Shown here piece after piece: positions 48,067 to 56,328 of a DNA stretch of 64,000 bases. The notes under the pieces are model-generated. The model was not told the DNA's origin, did not search any database, and saw only the letters and a list, made by a program, of their open reading frames with translations. Made by a program: the position numbers and the translations under genes. The stretch covers positions 868,001 to 932,000 of the forward strand of contig NC_011144.1 in assembly GCF_000017265.1 (NCBI RefSeq), read 5' to 3'. Source of the DNA: Phenylobacterium zucineum HLK1 (GTDB lineage: Bacteria; Pseudomonadota; Alphaproteobacteria; Caulobacterales; Caulobacteraceae). Numbering within the stretch: the stretch's first letter is position 1; each line of letters opens with the position of its first letter.

Positions 48067-48903
48067 ATGCTGAAGAAGTTGCTGTCGCGCGGCGCGGCTC
48101 CCGCGCCGGCTCCCGCCGCGGTTTCCCCCGGTCCCGAGGCCTACTTCGGTCTTATGGCCCAGGGCGCCGCCTACGGCCGCGACGTCGAGGCCTGGGCGGC
48201 CGGCTATCAGGCCGCCGACCCGTTTCCGCACATCATCCTCGACGGGCTGTTCGACCCCGGCGTCCTGCGGCGCGTGGTGGACGAGATCCCGTCGCCCCTG
48301 GCGCCCAATTCGCTGTTCACCGCCGACGTGAAGCACCTGCAGGAGAACAAGTTCGCCTGGCGCGACGTGCCGGCGCTCGGGCCCGAGAGCACCCGCCTGA
48401 TCGGCTTCCTGAGCGGCAAGCCCTTCCTGGAGTTCCTCAGCGCGCTGACCGGCATCCCCGGCCTGCTGCCCGACCCGTACCTGTGGGGCGGCGGCTTCCA
48501 CCAGATCCTGGCGGGCGGCAAGCTCGCCATCCACGCCGACTTCAACATCCACCCGGTGACCCAGCTCTACCGCCGGGTGAACCTGCTGCTCTATCTGAAC
48601 GAGGGCTGGGAGGCGGCCTGGGGCGGCGACCTCGAGCTGTGGAACCGCGACATGGACGCCTGCGTCCAGCGCATCGCCCCGTTGTTCAACCGCACCGTGG
48701 TGTTCAGCACGACGGACGTCTCGTTCCACGGCCATCCCGAGCCGATGACCTGCCCGCCCGACAAGGTGCGCCGTTCGCTCGCGCTCTACTACTACACCTA
48801 CGAGCGCCTGCCCCACGACCCGCACTCGACCCTCTGGCGCGACCGCCCGGGCGACGCGGGCAAGGTCCAGGCGGCGATGGACGACTTCTGGAAGAAGACC
48901 TGA
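48067..48903 (+). CDS. 2-oxoglutarate/Fe(II)-dependent oxygenase (prolyl-4-hydroxylase-like)
   Basis: A 278-residue protein with a Pro/Ala-rich start and a double-stranded beta-helix domain (about 50-250). Iron ligands are H156 and D158 in K-L-A-I-H-A-D-F-N and H221 or H223 in S-F-H-G-H-P-E. The 2-oxoglutarate arginine would be R235 or R236 in V-R-R-S-L-A-L-Y-Y-Y. Q-I-L-A-G-G-K-L fits the strand before the H-x-D motif. The substrate may be a protein or a small molecule. ATG 48067 is used; the frame opens further upstream with an arginine-rich stretch. No partner gene suggests a pathway. Confidence 0.86.
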   Translation: MLKKLLSRGAAPAPAPAAVSPGPEAYFGLMAQGAAYGRDVEAWAAGYQAADPFPHIILDGLFDPGVLRRVVDEIPSPLAPNSLFTADVKHLQENKFAWRDVPALGPESTRLIGFLSGKPFLEFLSALTGIPGLLPDPYLWGGGFHQILAGGKLAIHADFNIHPVTQLYRRVNLLLYLNEGWEAAWGGDLELWNRDMDACVQRIAPLFNRTVVFSTTDVSFHGHPEPMTCPPDKVRRSLALYYYTYERLPHDPHSTLWRDRPGDAGKVQAAMDDFWKKT

Positions 48904-48907
48904 CGCC

Positions 48908-49582
48908 CTAGACCCCCTGGGTCTGGACCCGCCGGTGCTCCATGTAGGCGGCGGTGCGCGCCGCCGTCTCCTCGCCGAAGTAGCGGCCGACGACGTGCAG
49001 GGCCAAGTCGATGCCCGAGGTCAGGCCGCCCGCCGTCGCCACCCTGCCGTTGTCGACGAACCTGGGTCCCCGCTGCAGCCGCACCTTCGGGAACTCCTTT
49101 TCGAAGGCGTCCCAGAAGTCGTGGTGGGTGGTGGCGGGCAGGCCGTCGAGCAGGCCCACCCGGGCGAGCTGGAAGGCGCCGGTGCAGACGCTCATGGTCA
49201 CCTCCGCCTTGGCGCTCGCCGCCTTCAGCCAGGCGCGCGACTCCTCGGTGGACCGCTGGGCGGGCACGACGATCACGTCCGGCTGCGGCGCGTCGGCGAC
49301 GGCGAAGCGGGGCTGCACCACCAGGCCGCCGGTCATCCGCACGGGCTCCGGCGTCGGGGCGACGGTGTAGAGCGAGAAGTGCGCCATGCGGCCCTCCACC
49401 TCGGCCATGGCGTCCTGGAACACCTCCCAGGGCCCGGCCGTGTCGATGACGTTGGCGTTGTCGCCCAGCAGGAACGCGACCTTGATCCCATCCCGCGGGC
49501 GCAGGGGCTGGGGCGCGGCCGGCGAGGCGCCCAGGACAGTGGCGGCGAGCGTGGCGCCGACGATGAGCTGGCGGCGGTCCAT
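48908..49582 (-). CDS. Exported DJ-1/PfpI family protein
   Basis: A 224-residue protein whose start M-D-R-R-Q-L-I-V-G-A resembles a Tat signal, followed by a hydrophobic stretch to about 24. The DJ-1 domain runs 34-215. The nucleophile elbow is C133 in M-S-V-C-T-G-A-F-Q-L-A, and E53 in G-P-W-E-V-F is the conserved acidic partner. T-H-H-D-F-W-D-A-F-E-K-E-F-P near 150 is as in isonitrile hydratase-like and GlxA N-terminal domains. Exported DJ-1 members are uncommon. Its divergent neighbour is a GlxA-type regulator with the same domain. Confidence 0.85.
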   Translation of the reverse strand: MDRRQLIVGATLAATVLGASPAAPQPLRPRDGIKVAFLLGDNANVIDTAGPWEVFQDAMAEVEGRMAHFSLYTVAPTPEPVRMTGGLVVQPRFAVADAPQPDVIVVPAQRSTEESRAWLKAASAKAEVTMSVCTGAFQLARVGLLDGLPATTHHDFWDAFEKEFPKVRLQRGPRFVDNGRVATAGGLTSGIDLALHVVGRYFGEETAARTAAYMEHRRVQTQGV

Positions 49583-49705
49583 GGCGGGGTCTCCCGAGCT
49601 TCGCCGTCACGTTAGGCGCCGGGGCGGGGTGGGCGACAGGACGCCCAACGGTCAAATCCGGCCATCGCGCTTGCCCGCCGGTCCGCCCCCGGCGAAGCTC
49701 GCCGC

Positions 49706-50668
49706 ATGAAGGTGGTGATGCTGGCCTTCCCCGACGCCCAAGTCCTCGACATCGCAGGACCCCTTGAGGTGTTCGCCCGCACCAGCCGCTGGCTGGCCGA
49801 CGCCGGTCTGAGCCCTGCTCCGGCCTATGAGATCGAGCTGACCGCCGCCGCCGCCGGCCCCTTGCGGACCTCCGGGGGGCTGGAGCTGAACGTGGCGCGC
49901 CGCTTCGAGGCGGTCGAGGCCTGCGACGTGCTGCTGGTCGCCGGCGGCATCGGCTGGGCGACGGCGGCCGCCGACGAGCCCCTGCTGGACTGGCTGCGCC
50001 GCACGGCGCCGCGCGCCGGTCGGGTGGGGTCGATCTGCACCGGCGCCCTGGTGCTGGCCGCCGCGGGCCTGCTGCGCGGGCGCCGGGCGACCACCCACTG
50101 GGCCTACTGCGAGCGGCTGGCCGAGCTGGAGCCCTCCTGCCAGGTCGAGCCCGACGCCATCTTCGTGCGCGACGGGGCGCTCTACACCTCGGCCGGGGTC
50201 ACCACCGGCATGGACCTGGCGCTGGAGCTCGTCGAGCAGGACTGGGGTAAGGCGGTGGCGGTCGCCGTCGCCCAGGAGCTCGTCGTCTACCGCAAGCGGC
50301 CGGGCGGCCAGGCCCAGTTCAGCCGCTTCCTCGAGGCCGAGCGGCGGCAGGACCGCCTGGGCGAGCTGCAGCTGTGGATCCTCGACCATCTCGACGAGGA
50401 CCTGCCGCTGGAGCGCCTGGCCCGCGCGGCGGGCTTGAGCCCGCGGCACTTCTCGCGCCGGTTCCGGACCGAGCTGGGCGTGACCCCGGCGGCCTATGTG
50501 CAGCGCGTGCGGCTGGAGGAGGCGCGGCGGCGGCTGGAGAGCGGCGTCCACAGCCTGAAGGACGTGGCCCGCGCCTGCGGCTTCGCCGACGAGCAGAACT
50601 TGCGCCGCGCCTTCAGACGCCAGCTGGGCGTGGCCCCCAGCGCCTACCGCGAACGGTTCGGCGCCTAG
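49706..50668 (+). CDS. GlxA-family transcriptional regulator (DJ-1 + AraC)
   Basis: A 320-residue regulator. The N-terminal DJ-1-like domain (1-190) keeps C111 in [11 protein letters not shown] and the T-T-H-W-A-Y strand. The C-terminal AraC DNA-binding domain (about 220-318) has two helix-turn-helix units: [21 protein letters not shown] and [20 protein letters not shown]. Such regulators sense small molecules through the DJ-1 half. The divergent exported DJ-1 gene, 124 bp away, is the likely target. It ends within the prfA 3' end (4-bp overlap). Confidence 0.92.
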   Translation: MKVVMLAFPDAQVLDIAGPLEVFARTSRWLADAGLSPAPAYEIELTAAAAGPLRTSGGLELNVARRFEAVEACDVLLVAGGIGWATAAADEPLLDWLRRTAPRAGRVGSICTGALVLAAAGLLRGRRATTHWAYCERLAELEPSCQVEPDAIFVRDGALYTSAGVTTGMDLALELVEQDWGKAVAVAVAQELVVYRKRPGGQAQFSRFLEAERRQDRLGELQLWILDHLDEDLPLERLARAAGLSPRHFSRRFRTELGVTPAAYVQRVRLEEARRRLESGVHSLKDVARACGFADEQNLRRAFRRQLGVAPSAYRERFGA

Positions 50669-51741
50669 GCGAACTCGTCCTCGAGGGCAGCCAGGCGCGC
50701 GGCCTGGTCCTCGGCGATCAGCGGCTCGATCACGTCGTCCAGCGCCTCGCCCTCCATCACCTTCGCCAGGTTGTAGAGGGTCAGGTTGATGCGGTGGTCG
50801 GTCACCCGCCCCTGCGGGAAGTTGTAGGTGCGAATCCGCTCCGAGCGGTCGCCCGAGCCCACCTGGCTCTTGCGGCTTTCGGCGCGGGCCGAGTCCAGCG
50901 CCTCGCGCTGCTGCTCGTAAAGGCGGGCCTTCAGCACCTTCATCGCCCGGGCGCGGTTCTGGTGCTGCGACTTCTCCGAGCTGGTGACCACGATGCCGGT
51001 GGGCAGGTGGGTGATGCGCACGGCCGAGTCCGTCTTGTTCACGTGCTGGCCGCCGGCGCCCGACGAGCGGTAGGTGTCGATGCGGATGTCCTGGTCGCGG
51101 ACCTCGATCTCCACGTCCTCCACCTCGGGCAGGACGGCCACGGTGGCGGCCGAGGTGTGGATGCGCCCCTGCGCCTCGGTCGCGGGCACCCGCTGGACCC
51201 GGTGGACGCCGCTCTCGAACTTCAGCCGGCCGAACACGCCCTCGCCGGTGATCGAGGCGATGATCTCCTTGTAGCCCCCGGCGTCGCCCTCCGAGATGCT
51301 GTCGATCTCCACGCGCCAGCCGCGGGTCTGGGCGTAGCGCTGGTACATGCGGAACAGGTCGCCGGCGAACAGCGCCGCCTCGTCCCCGCCGGTGCCGGCG
51401 CGCACCTCCAGGATGGCCGAGGCGTTCTCGTCCTTGTCCTTGGGCGCCAGCAGCAGGGCGACCTCGCGCTCCAGCTCGGGCAGCCGCTCTTTCAGCGCCT
51501 CCAGCTCGTCGCGGGCGAGGGCGGCCATCTCGGCGTCGCCCGAAGCGGCCATCTCCTCCAGCTCGGGCTGCTCGGCGCGGGCGCGCTCCAGCGCCTGGAC
51601 CGCGTCGGCCACCGGCTTCAGCTCGGCGTGCTCCTTCGACAGCCGCACGATCTCGGCCCCGTCCGAGGCCGCGCCCATGCGGGCTTCGATCTCGCGGAAG
51701 CGGTCGAGAACCTGGTCGAGCCTGGCCTGGGGAAGTCGCAA
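50665..51741 (-). CDS. prfA: Peptide chain release factor 1
   Basis: A 358-residue class I release factor recognising UAA and UAG stops. The catalytic G-G-Q is at residues 230-232 in [11 protein letters not shown]. The stop-codon reading tripeptide region lies in the domain with [12 protein letters not shown] 51741 is chosen because it gives a normal RF1 length and start ([10 protein letters not shown]). An upstream frame to 51798 exists, but it has unlike composition. It is methylated by PrmC, encoded 4.8 kb away. Confidence 0.96.
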   Translation of the reverse strand: MRLPQARLDQVLDRFREIEARMGAASDGAEIVRLSKEHAELKPVADAVQALERARAEQPELEEMAASGDAEMAALARDELEALKERLPELEREVALLLAPKDKDENASAILEVRAGTGGDEAALFAGDLFRMYQRYAQTRGWRVEIDSISEGDAGGYKEIIASITGEGVFGRLKFESGVHRVQRVPATEAQGRIHTSAATVAVLPEVEDVEIEVRDQDIRIDTYRSSGAGGQHVNKTDSAVRITHLPTGIVVTSSEKSQHQNRARAMKVLKARLYEQQREALDSARAESRKSQVGSGDRSERIRTYNFPQGRVTDHRINLTLYNLAKVMEGEALDDVIEPLIAEDQAARLAALEDEFA

Positions 51742-51857
51742 CTTGGATGTCCGTTTTCGAAGGTTGCTTCCTCTAGCGGAGCTCGCCGCCGAAGCCAAAC
51801 GGCGGAACGCCCCACGCTCACGCCCGTTTGGGGCCGGTGACCTGAGGAGACTATGAA

Positions 51858-52166
51858 ATGGCGACTGAACGAGTCACCGAGCGCAACGACGGCCTGACCC
51901 ACGAGCGGGTCATCGAGCGCGACGCCGGCGGCACGACCTATGTGGATCGCGGCGGTTCGGGCATGGGCGGCGTGATCATCGGCGTCGCGGTCCTGGCCCT
52001 CGTGGCGATCGTGGCGTTCTTCCTTCTGCAATCCAGCCGCAACGACGCCATCCGCACCGACGCGGTGGCCGGCGCGGCCTCCAGCGTGGCCGAGAGCGCC
52101 GGCTCGGCGGCCCAGAGCGTCGGGAACGCCGCCGGCGAAGCCGCCGAGGCGGTCAACCCGCAGTAA
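51858..52166 (+). CDS. Small single-pass membrane protein (102 aa)
   Basis: A 102-residue protein with a charged start ([19 protein letters not shown]), a transmembrane helix (about 37-56, [21 protein letters not shown]) and an Ala/Ser-rich tail that looks like a helical repeat ([24 protein letters not shown]). I do not recognise a function; it may be a membrane-anchored spacer. GAGGAGACTATGAA precedes the ATG. It is divergent from prfA and followed by a strong terminator. Confidence 0.75.
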   Translation: MATERVTERNDGLTHERVIERDAGGTTYVDRGGSGMGGVIIGVAVLALVAIVAFFLLQSSRNDAIRTDAVAGAASSVAESAGSAAQSVGNAAGEAAEAVNPQ

Positions 52167-52181
52167 TCGGCCCTCCAAAGC

Positions 52182-52210
52182 AAAAAGGCCCCCGCCGTCG
52201 GCGGGGGCCT
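52182..52210. terminator. Bidirectional Rho-independent terminator
   Basis: AAAAA-GGCCCCCGCC-GTC-GGCGGGGGCC-TT: a perfect 10-bp stem (52187-52196 with 52200-52209). The A-run becomes a T-run on the minus strand. It separates the 102-aa gene from the convergent 97-aa gene. Confidence 0.88.
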
Positions 52211-52234
52211 TCGCATGTCTGGCTCGAGGCGCGC

Positions 52235-52528
52235 TTAGACGCGCACGCCCGAGAGCGGGGCGTTGCCGAACGCGCCCAGCTTCACGTTGCCGCTCATCTT
52301 GTCGCCTTCGACCTTGGCCTCGAAGTCGAGGCGCATCGGCATCGGGCTGGTGATGTCCGCGCTCCAGGTGAGGGTGTCGCCGTTCACCTTGCCGGTGATC
52401 TCCTGCGAGCCCATCCGGCCCTCGGTCTTGCCCGTGAACGTGTCGCCGCTGGTGGTGATCGTGGCGTTCACCTCCTGCGGGCCCATCGGGGTGTTGATCG
52501 TGATCTTCCAGCTGCCGTCCGCGGACAT
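52235..52528 (-). CDS. Hypothetical beta-rich protein (97 aa)
   Basis: A 97-residue protein made of short alternating strands: W-K-I-T-I-N-T-P-M-G-P-Q-E-V-N-A-T-I, T-F-T-G-K-T-E-G-R-M-G-S-Q-E-I-T-G-K-V-N-G-D-T-L-T-W and L-D-F-E-A-K-V-E-G-D-K-M-S-G-N-V-K-L-G-A-F-G. This fits a lipocalin-like half barrel. Similar short proteins with the pattern T-P-M-G-P-Q and D-x-x-T-G are often encoded near lipid or steroid degradation genes in sphingomonads and Caulobacter, with no known function. Upstream lies the shared palindrome at 52588. ATG 52528 follows GGAGGGACACC. Confidence 0.75.
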   Translation of the reverse strand: MSADGSWKITINTPMGPQEVNATITTSGDTFTGKTEGRMGSQEITGKVNGDTLTWSADITSPMPMRLDFEAKVEGDKMSGNVKLGAFGNAPLSGVRV

Positions 52529-52587
52529 GGTGTCCCTCCGAAGAAATGGGCCGCCACCTAAGCGCGGATGAGACCGCTTCGCAAGAG

Positions 52588-52601
52588 TGACGCTGGCGTC
52601 A
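52588..52601. promoter_or_regulatory. Operator-like palindrome TGACG-N4-CGTCA (second copy)
   Basis: TGACG-CTGG-CGTCA followed by ACTTTCTG lies 60-73 nt upstream of the 97-aa gene and just beyond the ispG stop. In the gene direction it gives CAGAAAGTTGACGCC-N2-CGTCA, matching the CYP153 upstream block (30124-30145) at 20 of 22 positions. Confidence 0.5.
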
Positions 52602-52611
52602 ACTTTCTGCG

Positions 52612-53754
52612 TTATTCGGCGGCCTGCAGCGGGGCCTTCTTCGCCGCCTCGATCTCGGCCGCCTTGGCTTCGACCAGTTCGACGATGTGGTCGACCATCC
52701 GGTCGTTGTCCATCTTGTGATCGGGACGTCCGGCGACATAGACCATGCCCGAGCCCTTGCCGCCGCCGGTGAAGCCCAGGTCGGTCATCAGCGCCTCGCC
52801 CGGGCCGTTCACGACGCAGCCGATGATCGACAGGCTCATCGAGGTGGAGATGTGCGCCAGCCGCTGCTCCAGCTTCTCGACCGTCTCGATGACGTTGAAG
52901 CCCTGCCGCGCGCATGAGGGGCAGGCGATGATGTTCACGCCCCGGTGGCGCAGGCCCAGCGACTTCAGGATGTCGAAGCCGACCTTGATCTCCTCCACCG
53001 GGTCGGCCGCCAGGCTGACGCGGATGGTGTCGCCGATCCCGGCCCACAGCAGCGAGCCGATGCCGATGGCGCTCTTCACCGTCCCGGTGCGCAGGGCGCC
53101 GGCCTCGGTCACCCCCAGGTGCAGCGGGCAGTCGATGGCCTCGGCCAGCTGCTGGTAGGCGGCGACCGTCATGAACGGGTCCGACGCCTTCACGCTGATC
53201 TTGAACTCGTGGAAGTCGTGGTCCTGCAGGATGCGCGCGTGGTTCAGCGCGCTCTCGACCATGGCCTCGGGGCAGGGCTCGCCGTAGCGCTCCAGCAGCT
53301 CGCGCTCCAGCGAACCGGCGTTGACCCCGATACGCATGGAGCAGCCGTGGTCGCGCGCCGCCTGGATCACCTCGCGCACCCGGTCGGGGCTGCCGATGTT
53401 GCCCGGATTGATCCGCAGGCAGGCCGCGCCCGCCTGCGCCGCCTCGATTCCGCGCCGGTAGTGGAAGTGGATGTCGGCCACCAGCGGAACCATGGCCTCG
53501 CGCGCGATGGTCCGGAACGCGGCGGTGGACTCCTCGTCCGGGCACGAGACCCGCACGATGTCGGCCCCGGCCTCCTCCAGCCGGCGGATCTGGTCGATCG
53601 TCGCCGCCGCGTCGGCGGTGACCGTGTTGGTCATCGACTGGACGGTGATCGGCGCATCGCCCCCGACCTCGACCGCGCCGACGCGGATCTTGCGCGAGGG
53701 CCGCCGATGGATCGCCCGCCAGGGCCGGTGGTGGTTGGGATCTTGCGCGCTCAT
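52612..53754 (-). CDS. ispG: IspG 4-hydroxy-3-methylbut-2-enyl-diphosphate synthase
   Basis: A 380-residue iron-sulfur enzyme of the MEP isoprenoid pathway that uses reduced flavodoxin or ferredoxin. The N-terminal TIM barrel starts [15 protein letters not shown]. The [4Fe-4S] cluster cysteines are in A-C-P-S-C-A-R (about 281-284) and [10 protein letters not shown]. It is the short form without the plant insertion. It lies between the 97-aa gene and the S41 peptidase gene; rodZ, often next to ispG, is one gene upstream. Confidence 0.96.
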   Translation of the reverse strand: MSAQDPNHHRPWRAIHRRPSRKIRVGAVEVGGDAPITVQSMTNTVTADAAATIDQIRRLEEAGADIVRVSCPDEESTAAFRTIAREAMVPLVADIHFHYRRGIEAAQAGAACLRINPGNIGSPDRVREVIQAARDHGCSMRIGVNAGSLERELLERYGEPCPEAMVESALNHARILQDHDFHEFKISVKASDPFMTVAAYQQLAEAIDCPLHLGVTEAGALRTGTVKSAIGIGSLLWAGIGDTIRVSLAADPVEEIKVGFDILKSLGLRHRGVNIIACPSCARQGFNVIETVEKLEQRLAHISTSMSLSIIGCVVNGPGEALMTDLGFTGGGKGSGMVYVAGRPDHKMDNDRMVDHIVELVEAKAAEIEAAKKAPLQAAE

Positions 53755-53832
53755 GCCGGGCGGAAAATAGGCGAGTTGGCGGCTTTTCCCAACCCGCCGC
53801 GGCGATCGGCCCCGCGCGCCGTCGTCTGCCGG

Positions 53833-55095
53833 TCAGCGGCGCGGGGGCGCCAGCAGCTCCAGGGCGCGGGCCACGCCGGGGTCGCGCCCGGCGCACAGGT
53901 CCTCCCGAGTCAGCGGGGCGGGCAGGTCCGGCTGCACGGCCCGGTCGCCGAGGTGCTCGCCGTCGGCCCGCCAGACGCCGAACACCGGGACGGTCAGCAC
54001 CCAGCCGCCGGGCAGCTCGAACCGCTCCCCGCTCAGCAGCGCCCCGGCCGAGGCCTCGCCGACGAAGCGGACGTTCGGGCTCTGCTTCATCACCCAGGCG
54101 AAACCTTCGGCGGCGCTCGCCGTCTCGGGCCCGATCAGCACCACCACCGGCCCGCGATAGCGGCGCTGCCCCACGTCCTCCAGGTGGAACACGGCGGCGC
54201 CGCCGTTCTCCTGCACGGCCCGCCCGACGGCCTCGTCGGTGTAGGCGCCGAGGACCTTCGGTCCGCGCCGGATGTCCTCGAGGGTCGGCGCGCGGCCCAG
54301 CCCTTCCAGGTAGGCGCGCGAGAACAGGGCCACCGCGGGCGCTTCCCCAGCCGCCCCGAAGTAGCTCGCCAGCCGCAGGGCCGACATGTTGCCGCCGCTG
54401 TTGTGGCGCAGATCGATCACCAGCTCCTGGGTGTCGCCCAACTCGGCCATGGCCTGATCGGCTAGCCCGGCGGCGCCGTCGTCGAACCGGTCGATCTTCA
54501 GATAGCCCAGCGCCAGGCCGGGCCGCACGGCGATCCGCGACCAGGCGAAGCCCGGGCGCGCCGGCGGCCAGAATGCGCGCTCGCGCCGGATGGAGAGGCG
54601 GGCGGCCGATCCGTCGCAGCGCCGCACCTCCACCTCCGCTATCGATCCCAGCGGGCCGGCGACCCCGGCCATGCCGCGCGGAAGCTGGTCGCCCGGACGC
54701 AGTCCCTGCCGCCGCGCGTCCGAGAGCGGGGCGACCTCCAGCACCGTGCGGACCCCGCCGACGGGCTCGATCCGGGCCCCCAGTCCCGCGCTGCCCCGCT
54801 CCGGCGAGGCGCGGGAGATGTGCAGGTGCGAGGATTTCAGCTCGGCCAGCATGGCGCCGATCAGCCGCTGCAGGGCGGCCTCGTCGCGCACCTTTGCCAG
54901 CCGGGGCCGGTAGCGGTCGCGGAGCGCCGTCCAGTCGGCGCCGTGGAAGCCGGGGTCGTAGAAGGCTTCGCCGACGGTCCGCCAGGCGGCGTCGAATGTC
55001 GCTTCGTAGGAAGCTTCCGGCTCGGCCGCCCGCGCCGGCCCAGTCATAGCCATCATCGCCAGCATCATCGCCAGCGCCCGTCCGATCGCCCGCAT
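53833..55095 (-). CDS. Exported S41-family peptidase
   Basis: A 420-residue periplasmic or lipid-facing serine protease of the C-terminal processing (tail-specific) family. The signal peptide (1-23) is rich in Met/Ala and ends G-P-A-R-A-A. The N-terminal helical part (30-95) has W-R-T-V-G-E-A-F-Y-D-P-G-F. A short PDZ-like region (about 105-165) follows, with G-L-R-P-G-D-Q-L. The catalytic domain has L-V-I-D-L-R-H-N-S-G-G-N and the nucleophile serine in G-P-E-T-A-S-A-A-E-G-F-A. It is the spacer between ispG and rodZ, which are usually adjacent. Confidence 0.9.
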   Translation of the reverse strand: MRAIGRALAMMLAMMAMTGPARAAEPEASYEATFDAAWRTVGEAFYDPGFHGADWTALRDRYRPRLAKVRDEAALQRLIGAMLAELKSSHLHISRASPERGSAGLGARIEPVGGVRTVLEVAPLSDARRQGLRPGDQLPRGMAGVAGPLGSIAEVEVRRCDGSAARLSIRRERAFWPPARPGFAWSRIAVRPGLALGYLKIDRFDDGAAGLADQAMAELGDTQELVIDLRHNSGGNMSALRLASYFGAAGEAPAVALFSRAYLEGLGRAPTLEDIRRGPKVLGAYTDEAVGRAVQENGGAAVFHLEDVGQRRYRGPVVVLIGPETASAAEGFAWVMKQSPNVRFVGEASAGALLSGERFELPGGWVLTVPVFGVWRADGEHLGDRAVQPDLPAPLTREDLCAGRDPGVARALELLAPPRR

Positions 55096-55179
55096 GGAAT
55101 TCCCCCAGCCTTCCCGGGGAAGAGGCCGGCGGGCGCCGCCGCGGATGCGGGGCGGGCGATTAAATCGGCGTAATGCGGA

Positions 55180-56211
55180 TCAGCCCGCGAGCTTCGAGGC
55201 CAGAACCTGCCGGGCGGGCAGCACGCCCTTCGACTGGCCGGCGACGAACACCTGGAAGTCGCTGGGCTCGGAGACGTCGATCGTCAGGCCGGGGAGCTGG
55301 GGCACCTTGTAGGCCTCGCCCGCGGCGAGCTGGCGGGCGAAATAGACCGAGCCGCTGGTCCCGCGGATGATCAGGGCGGCGTTGTTCAGGGCCTGCAGCG
55401 TCACCAGCGAGCCGAGCTGCGGATTGCCGCTGTCGTACACCTTGCCCTTCGGCGTGAAGGTCGCCGGCAGGGTCGTAAGGTCCAAGAGCGGCGCATCGCT
55501 CAGGTCGTTGATGTTGGCGGGCGCGGAGTCGTTGCCCTTGCCGTCAGGGCCGGCCTCGGCGAGGCCGGGGGTCTCGTACAGCGGCGGGATGGTGGACTCC
55601 ACCGGCGCCGGCAGCGGCGGGCCCAGGGTCACCGGCCCCGAGCGGGTCTCGGCCAGCAGCTTCCAGGCCTGCGCCTCGGAGGCCTTGGGCGGCGGCGGCG
55701 CGCTGGCGTTCATCGCCCGCTGCGCCACGTTCCACAGCACGATGGCCACGACGATCACGACGGCCCCGGCGATGAAGGCGGCCACCCGCGGGTCGCGCTC
55801 GTCGGGCACCCCGATCGGCGCGCGCAGCGGCTCGTCCAGCACCGGCTCGTCGGCCTTGAACCGCTCCACCGCCGCTTCGGGGTCGAGGCCCAGTGCGAGG
55901 GCGTAGGCGCGGATGTAGCCGATGGTGAAGGGGCGCGAGGGCAGGGCGTCGAGGCGCATCGCCTCCAGCGCCTCGAGATAGGAACGGCGCACCCGGGTCC
56001 GCTCGGCGAGCTCGTCCAGCGTCAGTCCGCGGTCCTGGCGCACCGCCCGGAGGGCCTCGCCGATGCTGGCGTGCGACTGCAGCGGATCGCGGTTCAGGAC
56101 GCCGTTCCCCTCCTCGAGGTCCAGGTCGGCAGGTCCAGTGTCGAGCGGCCCGATGTCGACCTGCCCGATGTCGACCTGCCCGGTGTCGACCTGCCCGGTG
56201 TCGAGCGGCAT
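55180..56211 (-). CDS. rodZ: RodZ-like cytoskeletal membrane protein
   Basis: A 343-residue protein with a cytoplasmic helix-turn-helix domain (about 49-112: S-I-G-E-A-L-R-A-V-R-Q-D-R-G-L-T-L-D-E-L-A-E-R-T). A transmembrane helix follows (about 146-166, A-F-I-A-G-A-V-V-I-V-V-A-I-V-L-W), then a Pro-rich linker and a C-terminal periplasmic DUF4115 domain (about 250-335). This is the RodZ architecture that anchors MreB and shapes elongation. ATG 56211 has AGGAG upstream. Residues 4-28 are five tandem 5-residue units from 15-nt DNA repeats, a variable-looking extension. Confidence 0.9.
   Translation of the reverse strand: MPLDTGQVDTGQVDIGQVDIGPLDTGPADLDLEEGNGVLNRDPLQSHASIGEALRAVRQDRGLTLDELAERTRVRRSYLEALEAMRLDALPSRPFTIGYIRAYALALGLDPEAAVERFKADEPVLDEPLRAPIGVPDERDPRVAAFIAGAVVIVVAIVLWNVAQRAMNASAPPPPKASEAQAWKLLAETRSGPVTLGPPLPAPVESTIPPLYETPGLAEAGPDGKGNDSAPANINDLSDAPLLDLTTLPATFTPKGKVYDSGNPQLGSLVTLQALNNAALIIRGTSGSVYFARQLAAGEAYKVPQLPGLTIDVSEPSDFQVFVAGQSKGVLPARQVLASKLAG
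56128..56202. repeat. Five 15-bp tandem repeats in the rodZ N-terminus
   Basis: On the plus strand, units such as TCGACCTGCCCGATG and TCGACCTGCCCGGTG follow in direct order. They encode D-(T/I)-G-(Q/P)-V and close variants at residues 4-28. Unit length is a multiple of three, so expansion keeps the frame. Confidence 0.8.
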
Positions 56212-56328
56212 GGCGGCTCCTGCGTCCGGCCGGCGCCCGCGTCTGGGGATCGTGACTCGTAGGGAGCGTGGCACGCGTTCAGGTAGTGCTCAATGCGTTG
56301 TTCGGTCACGTCCGGTGGGCTGATTCGC

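Noticed and set aside
56128..56202. Tandem repeats considered as a CRISPR array
   Set aside because: Units are contiguous, without spacers, and lie in a coding frame.
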